A stretch of 64,000 nt of DNA from Myroides sp. NP-2 (GTDB lineage Bacteria > Bacteroidota > Bacteroidia > Flavobacteriales > Flavobacteriaceae). Position 1 is the stretch's first letter, and every line of letters starts with the position of its first letter. A program made the translations under genes and the position numbers. Below are positions 36,269 through 43,925 of the stretch, in pieces. Location: NCBI RefSeq assembly GCF_014145665.1, contig NZ_JACHTD010000004.1, forward strand, positions 124,001-188,000, read 5' to 3'. Below the pieces are notes generated by a model, which saw only the letters and a list, made by a program, of their open reading frames with translations, was not told where the DNA came from and ran no database searches.

Positions 36269-36859
36269 ATGATTGATCCTGCTATTTTATTGCGCTATTG
36301 CGGTTTTATTAAAGAATTTGACAAGAGTGAAACCGTGTTTACCCAGGGAGAGGAACCTCGCTATTACTTTCAAATTATGCATGGACGCGTTAAAATGAAT
36401 AACTATAACGAAGACGGAAAAGAGTTTATTCAAGGGTTGTTTACTGATGGAGAAAGCTTTGGAGAGCCTCCTCTTTTTTGTGAGGTGAACTATCCTGCTA
36501 ATGCTGTTACCTTGCAGCCAACAAGTATAATACTCATTCATAAACGCGATTTTTACACCTTACTCGAGCGTGAAAAATCAAGTTGTTTTAGCGTATTAAA
36601 AGCCTTGTCTTCCCGTTTGTACTATAAGTCTATTATGGCGCCTGATATTTCGTCAAATGATTCGGAGAAGCGAATACTCACCTTGTTAAACTACATCAAA
36701 ACACAGCACAAAGAGCTTACGGAGGAGTTTTATGTAGATTTGACCCGCCAGCAAATAGCGGATATGACAGGACTTCGCGTAGAAACAGTGATTCGCACAA
36801 TTAAAGAGATGGAAGCAAATCACTTAATTCGCTTGGAGAGAGGGAAGTTGTTTTTTTAG
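36269..36859 (+). CDS. Crp/Fnr-family regulator
   Basis: A 196-residue protein with a cyclic-nucleotide-binding-like beta roll (to about residue 115) and a Crp-type helix-turn-helix (LTRQQIADMTGLRVETVIRTIKEME). The recognition helix reads VETVIR against VETISR in FNR: the key Glu and Arg are kept and Ser is replaced by Ile. The N-terminal cysteine cluster of FNR is absent, so it is not an iron-sulfur oxygen sensor of the E. coli type; Dnr-like NO or redox sensing is possible. It sits next to the nos operon and is a natural candidate for binding the box at 43674. Confidence 0.9.
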   Translation: MIDPAILLRYCGFIKEFDKSETVFTQGEEPRYYFQIMHGRVKMNNYNEDGKEFIQGLFTDGESFGEPPLFCEVNYPANAVTLQPTSIILIHKRDFYTLLEREKSSCFSVLKALSSRLYYKSIMAPDISSNDSEKRILTLLNYIKTQHKELTEEFYVDLTRQQIADMTGLRVETVIRTIKEMEANHLIRLERGKLFF

Positions 36860-36879
36860 TACGTTTATTTTTGCAGCTT

Positions 36880-36977
36880 GTTCTTTGTTCTTTGCTCTTT
36901 GCTCTTTGTGCTTTGTGCTTTGCTCTTTGTGCTTTGTTCTTTGCTCTTTGCTCTTTGCTCTTTGCTCTTTGTGCTTT
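36880..36977 (+). repeat. Heptad array A1: 14 copies of GYTCTTT / GTGCTTT
   Basis: Fourteen 7-base units run in strict register: GTTCTTT, GCTCTTT and GTGCTTT variants. It lies between the convergent Crp/Fnr and nosY genes, just before array A2. Because 7 is not a multiple of 3, all frames stay open, which creates artificial reading frames here. Confidence 0.92.
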
Positions 36978-37005
36978 GCTCGATTTGCAAACCGTAAACT
37001 GTGTA

Positions 37006-37236
37006 CCAGTTACCATTCACCATTCACCACTCACCACTTACCACTTACCACTCACCACTTACCACTCACCACTCACCACTTACCACTCACCACTTACCAC
37101 TTACCACTTACCACTCACCACTTACCACTCACCACTCACCACTTACCACTCACCACTTACCACTCACCACTTACCACTCACCACTTACCACTCACCACTC
37201 ACCACTCACTACTCACCACTCACCACTCACTACTCA
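37006..37236 (+). repeat. Heptad array A2: 33 copies of CCACTYA
   Basis: Thirty-three 7-base units in exact register, mainly CCACTTA and CCACTCA, with CCAGTTA and CCATTCA at the left end and two CTACTCA at the right. Read on the minus strand the unit is TRAGTGG, the same heptad as the arrays at 48302-48812, so the two loci are in opposite orientation. Confidence 0.95.
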
Positions 37237-37249
37237 CCATCTTCAATAT

Positions 37250-38032
37250 TTAAAAATTCTTTTTCTTCCCTGTTCTGTAGATCAACAGAATAGGCAGTAC
37301 AGTCCAAAGGGCAAGCAGGGCAAAGGAAAGTAAGCTACCCAATCCGCTGCCGAAGAACTTTTTAAATACGGCTCCAGTGTAGCCCAATAGAGCAGAAATA
37401 TCGAGTTTGAGTAAGATTAAAATACGCGATAAGTCGATGGGGTTCAAAATCGTGCCAATCAAGGAGATATTCTCCAATGGATAATCTCCAAACACGAGGA
37501 GAATACTCAAAAAGATACCGTCATATACAACGGCTAAGAACAACCATAATAAGATAGCAAATCCGAATCCCGTGATTTTATTTTCGTTTCTCAAACCAAT
37601 ATTATAGGCTAATGCGCTGAATATAAAGGTTAAGAATGCACCTATGCCTAAAAGGAGTAGAAATTCGAAAATAATGTCCGACTCAAAAAGGCCGTAACAA
37701 ATAAAAGGAATGCCCAAACCGATGAGTAAACTCATGGATAAAGACAAAGCAACGCCCAAATATTGTCCAATGAAAATAGACGAACGCCTGATCGGCAAAG
37801 CGAGTAGTAGTTCTGTAAATTCCTTGGAATCATAGTAGTACATAATACCGAAAATCGTACTGATTAAAGGCACAAGAACAATGATCACATTCATCAACGT
37901 GATAATGGCTTTTCCAATATCGCGATTGAGAAATAGCAAGACAAATCCAAGAGCAAGATAAAAGAACAAGTAGAAGTAGCTCCATCTGCTGCGCATTAAA
38001 TCGAAAAAGCTATATTTTAGAATTTTAAGCAT
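37250..38032 (-). CDS. nosY: ABC transporter permease of the nos cluster
   Basis: The start is taken at MLKILKYSFFDLMRS (260 residues), which overlaps the nosF stop by 8 bases; the frame could begin 12 codons earlier. Six membrane helices and the conserved cytoplasmic loop YYYDSKEFTELLLALPIRRSSIFIGQYLG near residue 75 match NosY-type permeases. With NosF and NosD it is thought to supply sulfur or copper-site factors for NosZ maturation. It is the last gene of the nos operon and ends 13 bases from heptad array A2. Confidence 0.9.
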   Translation of the reverse strand: MLKILKYSFFDLMRSRWSYFYLFFYLALGFVLLFLNRDIGKAIITLMNVIIVLVPLISTIFGIMYYYDSKEFTELLLALPIRRSSIFIGQYLGVALSLSMSLLIGLGIPFICYGLFESDIIFEFLLLLGIGAFLTFIFSALAYNIGLRNENKITGFGFAILLWLFLAVVYDGIFLSILLVFGDYPLENISLIGTILNPIDLSRILILLKLDISALLGYTGAVFKKFFGSGLGSLLSFALLALWTVLPILLIYRTGKKKNF

Positions 38033-38732
38033 AAGAATCAAGTAAAAGGTTAGCAATAGCATGTTCAAAGTTGTCTTGTTTCGTCCTTTCTTTTAGTTCA
38101 TCTATAGTGCCTTTGAAGTATAGTTTACCTTCAAGAATAAAGATGATCTGATCGGAAATTTCTTCGACAAAGCTCATAATGTGAGAGGTAACGATAATGG
38201 TTTTTCCCTTTTTTTTCTCGTTGATAATCAGTTGTTTCAATAGAATCATGGCGGCGGGATCTAATCCAGTTGTGGGCTCATCGAGAATTAAAATTGGATT
38301 GTCAAACATAAATGCCAATAGGATGTTTACTTTTTGTTTAGTACCTCCCGACAGTTTATTGATTTTTTTGTTGAGAAAAGGCGAGAGTTTGAATAAGTCA
38401 ACCAGGGTTTGGTGGTCTTTTTGGTTGTCATTTCTCAGATCTTTGATCATGTGAATCAATTCAAGTACGGTAAGGGTATTGGGAAAACTGGCTATTTGTG
38501 GCAAATAGTCGATATTGCTTCGGTATTTCCATTGCTTAGCGATATTTTCTCCCTGAATTTCTATGCTGCCACAATCGGGATGTACCATGGATAAAATGCA
38601 TTTATTGAGGGTAGTTTTACCGCTTCCGTTAGGGCCTAAAATAGCGAGTACGCCTTGACCAATTTCGAGGTCAATTCCTTTTAGTACTTGATTCTCGGCA
38701 AATTTCTTATGTAAATTAGTTATCGTAATCAT
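38025..38732 (-). CDS. nosF: ABC transporter ATPase of the nos cluster
   Basis: Start at MITITNLHKKF (235 residues). Walker A is LGPNGSGKTTL, the signature LSGGTKQKV lies near residue 130, Walker B is PILILDEPTTGLDPA and the H-loop is VTSHIM. It overlaps the end of nosD by 17 bases and nosY by 8, so translation is coupled. Its position identifies it as NosF, the motor of the NosDFY complex. Confidence 0.92.
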   Translation of the reverse strand: MITITNLHKKFAENQVLKGIDLEIGQGVLAILGPNGSGKTTLNKCILSMVHPDCGSIEIQGENIAKQWKYRSNIDYLPQIASFPNTLTVLELIHMIKDLRNDNQKDHQTLVDLFKLSPFLNKKINKLSGGTKQKVNILLAFMFDNPILILDEPTTGLDPAAMILLKQLIINEKKKGKTIIVTSHIMSFVEEISDQIIFILEGKLYFKGTIDELKERTKQDNFEHAIANLLLDSYA

Positions 38733-39969
38733 GCTGAATTTGTTTAATAAAAGGTTGGGCATCTACTAAGTTATCTGGCGTAAATACGGGAGCTACTTTT
38801 TCTGAGAAATCAATGATATCGACAAATAGACTACGCAGAAAAATAATGGATTCAGGCGTTTTATTCACGATATAAGAAAAGAGCTTAATCGGTCGATGGG
38901 GAACATCTCCAATGCCGTCTTTGTCTAAATCATAACCCGTATAATTACTCCAATAGTTGTGGTCAAAATTGTTTTGATTGAGTTGACCTTGGTAGAGTAA
39001 ATCAAATGAATTGTTTAGAAAATTATTGTAGTTTACCGTGTTCTGATAATTGGCTCCTCTGGAATTTAACGCCCATCCATTGCTAATAAAATCATTGTGT
39101 AGGTACTGTACGCGGTTGGATCCTTCTATATTAATAGCTGTGGTGTTGTTTTTAAATATATTGCGGCTAATTTCCGTATCATTGACTTCCTTTAGCAACA
39201 CCCCATAGGCAGCAGATCCCCAATTATCACTGAACAAGTTGTAACTCATTTTCATGAATTTGGAAAACATAATGGCCACACCAGCTCCATTGTTGGTATA
39301 AGAGCAATTGGTTACCACATCGTGATTGGAAAACATAAAGTGCAAGCCATAGCGCACATTGTTTTTACTGATATTGTTGTGAATGGTACAGTAATTAGAA
39401 AACTCTAAATAAATCCCATCGCGTACACGTTCGACGTAATTGTCTTTGATTTCAATGTTGTTACAATACCACAGCTGAATGCCATTGCCTGAATTGAATT
39501 CACTTTTGGCTTTGCCATATATCTTATTGGAGAGGATCTTTCCTTCCTTGGATTTTTCGAGGTAAATACCAAAAAAAAGCTCTTTAATGGTGTTGTTTTC
39601 AATGATAAAGTGTTTGCTTTCCCTTACGCGTATTGCGGCATAATCTTTTATGTAACTGCTTCCTACATTGATGATGGTAAAGTTTTTTACCGTGACATAA
39701 TCCGCTTGGATAATAAAGATTTCTCCTTTGTTTTCTCCATCAACGATGGCGTTTTTACTCAGGAGGGTGAGTGGTTTATTTATGTGAATATCCGTTTCTT
39801 TATAGGTTCCTGCTTCAACGACAATCAGATCATAGGAATCAGCCATTTCGATGGCTTTTTTGATTGTGTTAATTGCGGAATGAGGTTGAACAGTAATGGT
39901 TTTGGCCTTTATATTCCAACCTAAAAGAAGGAAAAGGAGAATACATAGAAGTTCAAGCGTTTTTTTCAT
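38716..39969 (-). CDS. nosD: Periplasmic NosD beta-helix protein
   Basis: A 417-residue protein with a signal peptide (to about residue 23, IKAKT). A long right-handed parallel beta-helix follows, visible as Asn-rich rungs such as NNISKNNVRYGLHFMFSNHDVV and NNIEIKDNYVERVRDGIYLEFSNY. NosD docks on the NosFY transporter and is needed for CuZ centre assembly of NosZ. It is the largest accessory gene of the cluster. Confidence 0.93.
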   Translation of the reverse strand: MKKTLELLCILLFLLLGWNIKAKTITVQPHSAINTIKKAIEMADSYDLIVVEAGTYKETDIHINKPLTLLSKNAIVDGENKGEIFIIQADYVTVKNFTIINVGSSYIKDYAAIRVRESKHFIIENNTIKELFFGIYLEKSKEGKILSNKIYGKAKSEFNSGNGIQLWYCNNIEIKDNYVERVRDGIYLEFSNYCTIHNNISKNNVRYGLHFMFSNHDVVTNCSYTNNGAGVAIMFSKFMKMSYNLFSDNWGSAAYGVLLKEVNDTEISRNIFKNNTTAINIEGSNRVQYLHNDFISNGWALNSRGANYQNTVNYNNFLNNSFDLLYQGQLNQNNFDHNYWSNYTGYDLDKDGIGDVPHRPIKLFSYIVNKTPESIIFLRSLFVDIIDFSEKVAPVFTPDNLVDAQPFIKQIQHDYDN

Positions 39970-39996
39970 AGCGTTAAAGAGGTTAAAGCCTGCTTT

Positions 39997-40434
39997 TTAT
40001 TGGTGCGACAGCTGTTGACGTATGGTGGTGAAGGTGTAGTGATCGCCTGTAAATTCGTCTATTAGTTGATCTGCCTCTTCCTTGGTTTGTGTTGCGGAAA
40101 GAAAGGCTCCCATTGGACTGGGGATGTTTTTGGATACAATGAAATTCGCCTGTTCAGCGGGTATTAATGTACCGGGATTGAGCACATCAGCAACTAAGAG
40201 GTGTGTGTATTCCTTTGCTGGTTTTGCGGTATCGGCAAGGTAGTGCAACATACACTCAATCGCGTCAAATTTGTAGTTTTTGCCTTTGGTTGTTACCAAT
40301 TGAGCAGCGTGTTTTGCATCTACAATGCCCATTTTGCAAAAGTCACAAGTGTCTGTGCCATATTCAATGGGCTGCACTTTGACTGTACAAGAGACAAACA
40401 GAAGGCTTAGCATAAGAAATGTGAGTGGTTTCAT
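39997..40434 (-). CDS. nosL: NosL copper-chaperone lipoprotein
   Basis: A 145-residue protein with a lipobox at FVSC (about residue 16) and the copper-binding motif DTCDFCKMGIVD near residue 33, followed by KFDAIECMLHYL. NosL delivers Cu(I) for NosZ maturation at the periplasmic face. It is 1 base after the upstream membrane gene and 27 bases before nosD. Confidence 0.93.
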   Translation of the reverse strand: MKPLTFLMLSLLFVSCTVKVQPIEYGTDTCDFCKMGIVDAKHAAQLVTTKGKNYKFDAIECMLHYLADTAKPAKEYTHLLVADVLNPGTLIPAEQANFIVSKNIPSPMGAFLSATQTKEEADQLIDEFTGDHYTFTTIRQQLSHQ

Positions 40435-40435
40435 A

Positions 40436-41044
40436 CTATTTTTTTTTAGATTTCATTCCAACGAGATAAGCGATAAAGACTAAGACCATACCCAATGCCA
40501 TGAGATAGGCGCCTAGGTGTGGGTATGAATAGGCGTCAAAGTTTAGTATTTTTCGATGTCCAAATAGCGGAGGTTCATAGGTTAAGGGGTTGCCGTGGGC
40601 ATCGACCATTTTCATAATGGCATGGGGATCTAAATCACTTCCGTAGTCGATCAACCACAAGTTGAAATCGTACATTCCGGCAATGCCTAGTATTCCCATA
40701 ACAAGCAGCCAACCTAAGAAATAGGTGGGTTTTACTTTTTTGAAATAACCACCAATACCCAAGGCAATACCCAGGATGGCCATGGAGGCAATGACAATTG
40801 GAAAAACAGTAAACTCCCACATTTGATCTGGCTTAGGAATGGTTTTCATTCCGATATAGTGGTTGAGTCCGTCAATATTTTGAAGATCAAATTCTCCTAC
40901 GCCCTTAATCCCATCAATATAAATATTCATTCCCAAGGGAATTGGATATTGTGGAGCTCCTAGTTCAATGTTCCAAAGTGGAAAGTAGAATAAGGATAGG
41001 AGTAAACACGAGCCCACTATCATTAAAATAGAGGATTTTTTCAT
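40436..41044 (-). CDS. Membrane protein of clade II nos cluster
   Basis: A 202-residue protein with four or five membrane helices (near residues 5-22, 80-100, 112-130 and 175-197) and a periplasmic loop containing KMVDAHGNPLTYEPPLFGHRK. I know of it only as a common companion between nosZ and nosL in Bacteroidota nos clusters; no activity is established. Its His- and Tyr-rich loops could hold a metal. A hairpin lies between it and nosZ. Confidence 0.8.
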   Translation of the reverse strand: MKKSSILMIVGSCLLLSLFYFPLWNIELGAPQYPIPLGMNIYIDGIKGVGEFDLQNIDGLNHYIGMKTIPKPDQMWEFTVFPIVIASMAILGIALGIGGYFKKVKPTYFLGWLLVMGILGIAGMYDFNLWLIDYGSDLDPHAIMKMVDAHGNPLTYEPPLFGHRKILNFDAYSYPHLGAYLMALGMVLVFIAYLVGMKSKKK

Positions 41045-41057
41045 ACTTTTTTGTTTA

Positions 41058-41089
41058 TAAAGGACAGGAATTTTACTTCCTGTCCTTTA
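41058..41089 (-). other. Intercistronic hairpin after nosZ
   Basis: A 13-base stem (41058-41070 with 41077-41089) with a 6-base loop lies between nosZ and the next nos gene. On the minus strand it is followed by A-rich, not T-rich, sequence. It therefore looks like an mRNA-stabilising or partial processing hairpin that would keep nosZ message above that of the accessory genes. Confidence 0.6.
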
Positions 41090-41121
41090 AAGATTAAATG
41101 TAAAGCGATAGGTTCTATTCG

Positions 41122-43080
41122 TTATTCATCGTCTAGTGACCAGGAAAGCTCTAGGTTTGAATCAGCAGGGGATACGCGAATATAACCTTGCATTTCTTGG
41201 TGAAGAGCTGAACAGAAATCGGTACAATAGAAAGGCCAAACCCCCACTTGTTTGGGTTCCCAAACAAAAGTTTCCGTTTTACCAGGTGTTACGAGGAGTT
41301 CGGATGTATTTGCTCCTAGCATACTGATACCGTGTGGCACGTCAAAGTCTTGTTCTAAGTTGGTCACGTGGAAAAATACCTTATCACCGACTTTTACGCC
41401 TTCGATATTATCTGGGGTAAAGTGACTTCGGATCATGGTCATGTAGATGTGAACTTCATTGCCCTTTCGCGTTACTTTAGTTTCGGCAGGCGATTTTGTA
41501 GCGTAAGGGTGTTTATTCTCATCGAGCTTATAGATCTGTCTAGATTTGTGCATGATCTTTTCCGCTTTAATTGCCGCAGCATAGTGCGGTTCTCCAATAG
41601 TAGGGAAATCGAGCAATAATTCCATTTTATCTCCTGATATATCGTAGAGTTGAGCGGAGTGATTCAAATCGGGGCCTACAGGTAAGTAGCGATCTTTGGT
41701 GATTTTATTCATCGCCACTAAGTATTTGCCATCTGGTTTTCTCGAATTACCACCAGGAATCATCAAGTGACCAACAGAATAATACGTAGGCTTGCGATCG
41801 ACAATTTCCCAAGTGCCTAATTTCCATTTTACCACTTCAGAAGAGATAAAGAAAGTAGTATAGGCGTTGCCCTGACCATCAAACTCCGTATGCAAGGGAC
41901 CCAATCCAGGTTGTTCTACTACACCTGCTAAAACATCTTCAAATTTTAAAATAGGCAAACCATATGCTTCTCCGTCAAATTTCTTTTTCTCAATTGCGTC
42001 TAACATTTTCGTAAAAGAGTGTACAGTAAGGTTGGCTGAAAGTTTTCCGTTGCCGATGATGTATTCTCCCGAGGGATCCACATCACAACCGTGGGGTGAT
42101 TTTGGCGTGGGCAATAAGTATACTAAATCGGGTAGTTCGCTTGCATCGAGCATGAGTACTTCTTCTTTCATGGTATGCGTAGCCATATGTGTGGCATTGT
42201 CAAATTTATTATGAGCATACTTTACAGGCATTTTTTTTCCTTTTCCCGCTTTGATGTATTCTTCGGCTTTTTTCCAATTCACTGCTGCAATGAAGTCCTT
42301 GTCATTTTGAGAGGCATTTACTTCTAATAAGCTATGCGCCTCTTCTGTGTTATAGGTAGTAAAGAAGAACCAACCATGTGATTTTCCACGACCAGGGTGG
42401 GATAAATCATAGTTAAACCCAGGCATCTGAATTTGGAAGGACAAGTCCATATCCCCTGATTCTTGGTCCACTTTAATAAATGACAGGGTTCCCTTGAAGT
42501 TTCCTTTGTACTCTTTAATCGGGATATCGCGTTGGGGTATTGGCACAGAAAAACGCGTTCCCGCTACTACATATTCTGTGTTTTCCGTAACGAAAGACGA
42601 ACTGTGATTCCCAGCACTGTTTGGAATTTCAATGATCTCAGCGGTACTGAAATCTTCTAAGTCAATGCGGGCAATACGCGGTGTATTATTTCCGTTGATG
42701 AAAATCCAACGTCCATCTAGTTCACCATTGGTTTGAGAAATATCCGGGTGGTGAGAATCATCCCAAGGAATGAATCCGTGAGAGGTCATTAACATCGGTT
42801 TGGTTTCCTCACTGTATCCATACCCTTTCTCTGGATCTTGAGAGAAAACGGGAATTACTTTAAAAAGCCTCCCTGAAGGCAAACCATATACAGATAGCTG
42901 TCCGCTAAATCCCCCCGAAAAAAAACCGTAGTATTCATCGTATTCTCCTGGTGCAACATATACTTTTTCTGCTGCATTGGAAGAGAGCGCTCCCTTGTTA
43001 TTTTGACCTGATTTTGAACAGCTGACTAAGGTGATGCCCAGCAGACAACTCAATAAGGTTAAATTGATATACTTTTTCAT
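41122..43080 (-). CDS. nosZ: Nitrous-oxide reductase, clade II (Sec-type)
   Basis: A 652-residue enzyme that reduces N2O to N2 in the periplasm with electrons from cytochrome c. The signal peptide is Sec/lipoprotein-like (LVSCSKSG, lipobox near residue 21), with no twin-arginine motif, which marks clade II. The beta-propeller supplies the CuZ histidines (DDSHHPDIS, THMATHTM, PHGCDVDP, GPLHTEF, GEPHYA). The C-terminal cupredoxin domain has the CuA site FYCTDFCSALHQEM. It follows the cytochrome c gene by 16 bases and heads the accessory genes. Confidence 0.97.
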   Translation of the reverse strand: MKKYINLTLLSCLLGITLVSCSKSGQNNKGALSSNAAEKVYVAPGEYDEYYGFFSGGFSGQLSVYGLPSGRLFKVIPVFSQDPEKGYGYSEETKPMLMTSHGFIPWDDSHHPDISQTNGELDGRWIFINGNNTPRIARIDLEDFSTAEIIEIPNSAGNHSSSFVTENTEYVVAGTRFSVPIPQRDIPIKEYKGNFKGTLSFIKVDQESGDMDLSFQIQMPGFNYDLSHPGRGKSHGWFFFTTYNTEEAHSLLEVNASQNDKDFIAAVNWKKAEEYIKAGKGKKMPVKYAHNKFDNATHMATHTMKEEVLMLDASELPDLVYLLPTPKSPHGCDVDPSGEYIIGNGKLSANLTVHSFTKMLDAIEKKKFDGEAYGLPILKFEDVLAGVVEQPGLGPLHTEFDGQGNAYTTFFISSEVVKWKLGTWEIVDRKPTYYSVGHLMIPGGNSRKPDGKYLVAMNKITKDRYLPVGPDLNHSAQLYDISGDKMELLLDFPTIGEPHYAAAIKAEKIMHKSRQIYKLDENKHPYATKSPAETKVTRKGNEVHIYMTMIRSHFTPDNIEGVKVGDKVFFHVTNLEQDFDVPHGISMLGANTSELLVTPGKTETFVWEPKQVGVWPFYCTDFCSALHQEMQGYIRVSPADSNLELSWSLDDE

Positions 43081-43096
43081 ACTTTATAGTGTTAGG

Positions 43097-43612
43097 TTAC
43101 AGTGTTCTGAAATATTCTAAAACGGCACGCGCCTCTTCTTCTGTCAAATTCTGATTCGCCATTGGTGCTCCATTGAATTCTTTTAATAAGTCTTGAGCCA
43201 AGGGGTCGTTTTCAATCATATTCTCAGGATTTAAAATCATATTCATCACCCATTCTGGCGTACGACGCTCTAAGATTCCCTTAGGCGCTGGTCCGATAAA
43301 CTTCTTGTCCGTTTTATGACATGCCGTACACATGGTTTTAAATACTTCTTGCCCTTTAGCTGCCATAGCTTGATCAATATCACCAAGTACCAACGTTTTG
43401 ATCGGCCCTTTTCCTTTATTTACTAAATCCACGCGTTCCGAAGCAGGCGCATTCGCATCGCTTGAAGTAGCCTTAGTTTCTGCAGCAACTTCTACTTTTC
43501 TTTCATTTGTTGTTGTCACTTCTTCTGATGGTGTTTTTACCGTTTTATCTCCACATGAAAGAAGGGTTAAACAGCTTGTAAGTAGCATAAATGATAGCGC
43601 TTTTGATTTCAT
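43097..43612 (-). CDS. Cytochrome c lipoprotein upstream of nosZ
   Basis: A 171-residue protein with a lipobox at LLSC (about residue 20) and a low-complexity T/E/A linker. A single class I heme c domain follows (CTACHK near residue 100; axial Met in GAPMANQ near residue 152). In clade II nos clusters such a cytochrome probably donates electrons to NosZ. It is first gene of the operon and has a good promoter with an FNR-type box upstream. Confidence 0.93.
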   Translation of the reverse strand: MKSKALSFMLLTSCLTLLSCGDKTVKTPSEEVTTTNERKVEVAAETKATSSDANAPASERVDLVNKGKGPIKTLVLGDIDQAMAAKGQEVFKTMCTACHKTDKKFIGPAPKGILERRTPEWVMNMILNPENMIENDPLAQDLLKEFNGAPMANQNLTEEEARAVLEYFRTL

Positions 43613-43641
43613 CTTGATATAGTTTAGATATTATTGTATCC

Positions 43642-43649
43642 CAAAGTTA
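43642..43649 (-). promoter_or_regulatory. -7 element of the nos operon promoter
   Basis: TAACTTTG on the minus strand matches TAnnTTTG exactly and lies 30 bases before the cytochrome c start codon. Transcription would begin near 43636. Confidence 0.7.
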
Positions 43650-43673
43650 CCTCCATATGCAAGGTTTATTTTA

Positions 43674-43685
43674 TGATTCAAATCA
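43674..43685. promoter_or_regulatory. FNR/Dnr-type box between nos and cbb3-like operons
   Basis: TGATTCAAATCA fits TGAT-N4-ATCA, the core of the FNR box TTGAT-N4-ATCAA, with both outermost bases changed. Its centre is about 43 bases upstream of the predicted nos start site, the usual distance (-41.5) for activation. The Crp/Fnr regulator encoded at 36269 keeps the Glu and Arg that read TGA half-sites. Confidence 0.6.
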
Positions 43686-43925
43686 CAATTGAGACAATAA
43701 AGGAGTTTTTTATCTTTATTTATTGCATTTGATCTTGTTTGCACGCTAAATAGGGTTTATTGGTCTAGGGTTGTTTGTTAAATCTGAACCAGTAAGATGA
43801 GCCAGTTGGTATTTACCTTTGACTGTCAATTCGAAATAGAAGCAGCCTCAAATCCATCGATCGGAAGATGGAGTAGGAGGATGGGATTGATTTGTCTTTG
43901 AAATAAACTGTAATACATAAATAGA

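Noticed and set aside
36269-36859. Oxygen-sensing FNR as the name of the Crp/Fnr regulator
   Set aside because: The N-terminal cysteine cluster that holds the iron-sulfur centre is absent.
37001-37333. Plus-strand reading frames rich in TTYHSPL repeats, and the minus-strand K/Q/R-rich frame at 36801-37016
   Set aside because: They are by-products of 7-base arrays, which keep all frames open and give 7-residue repeats. No start context, domain or partner supports a protein.
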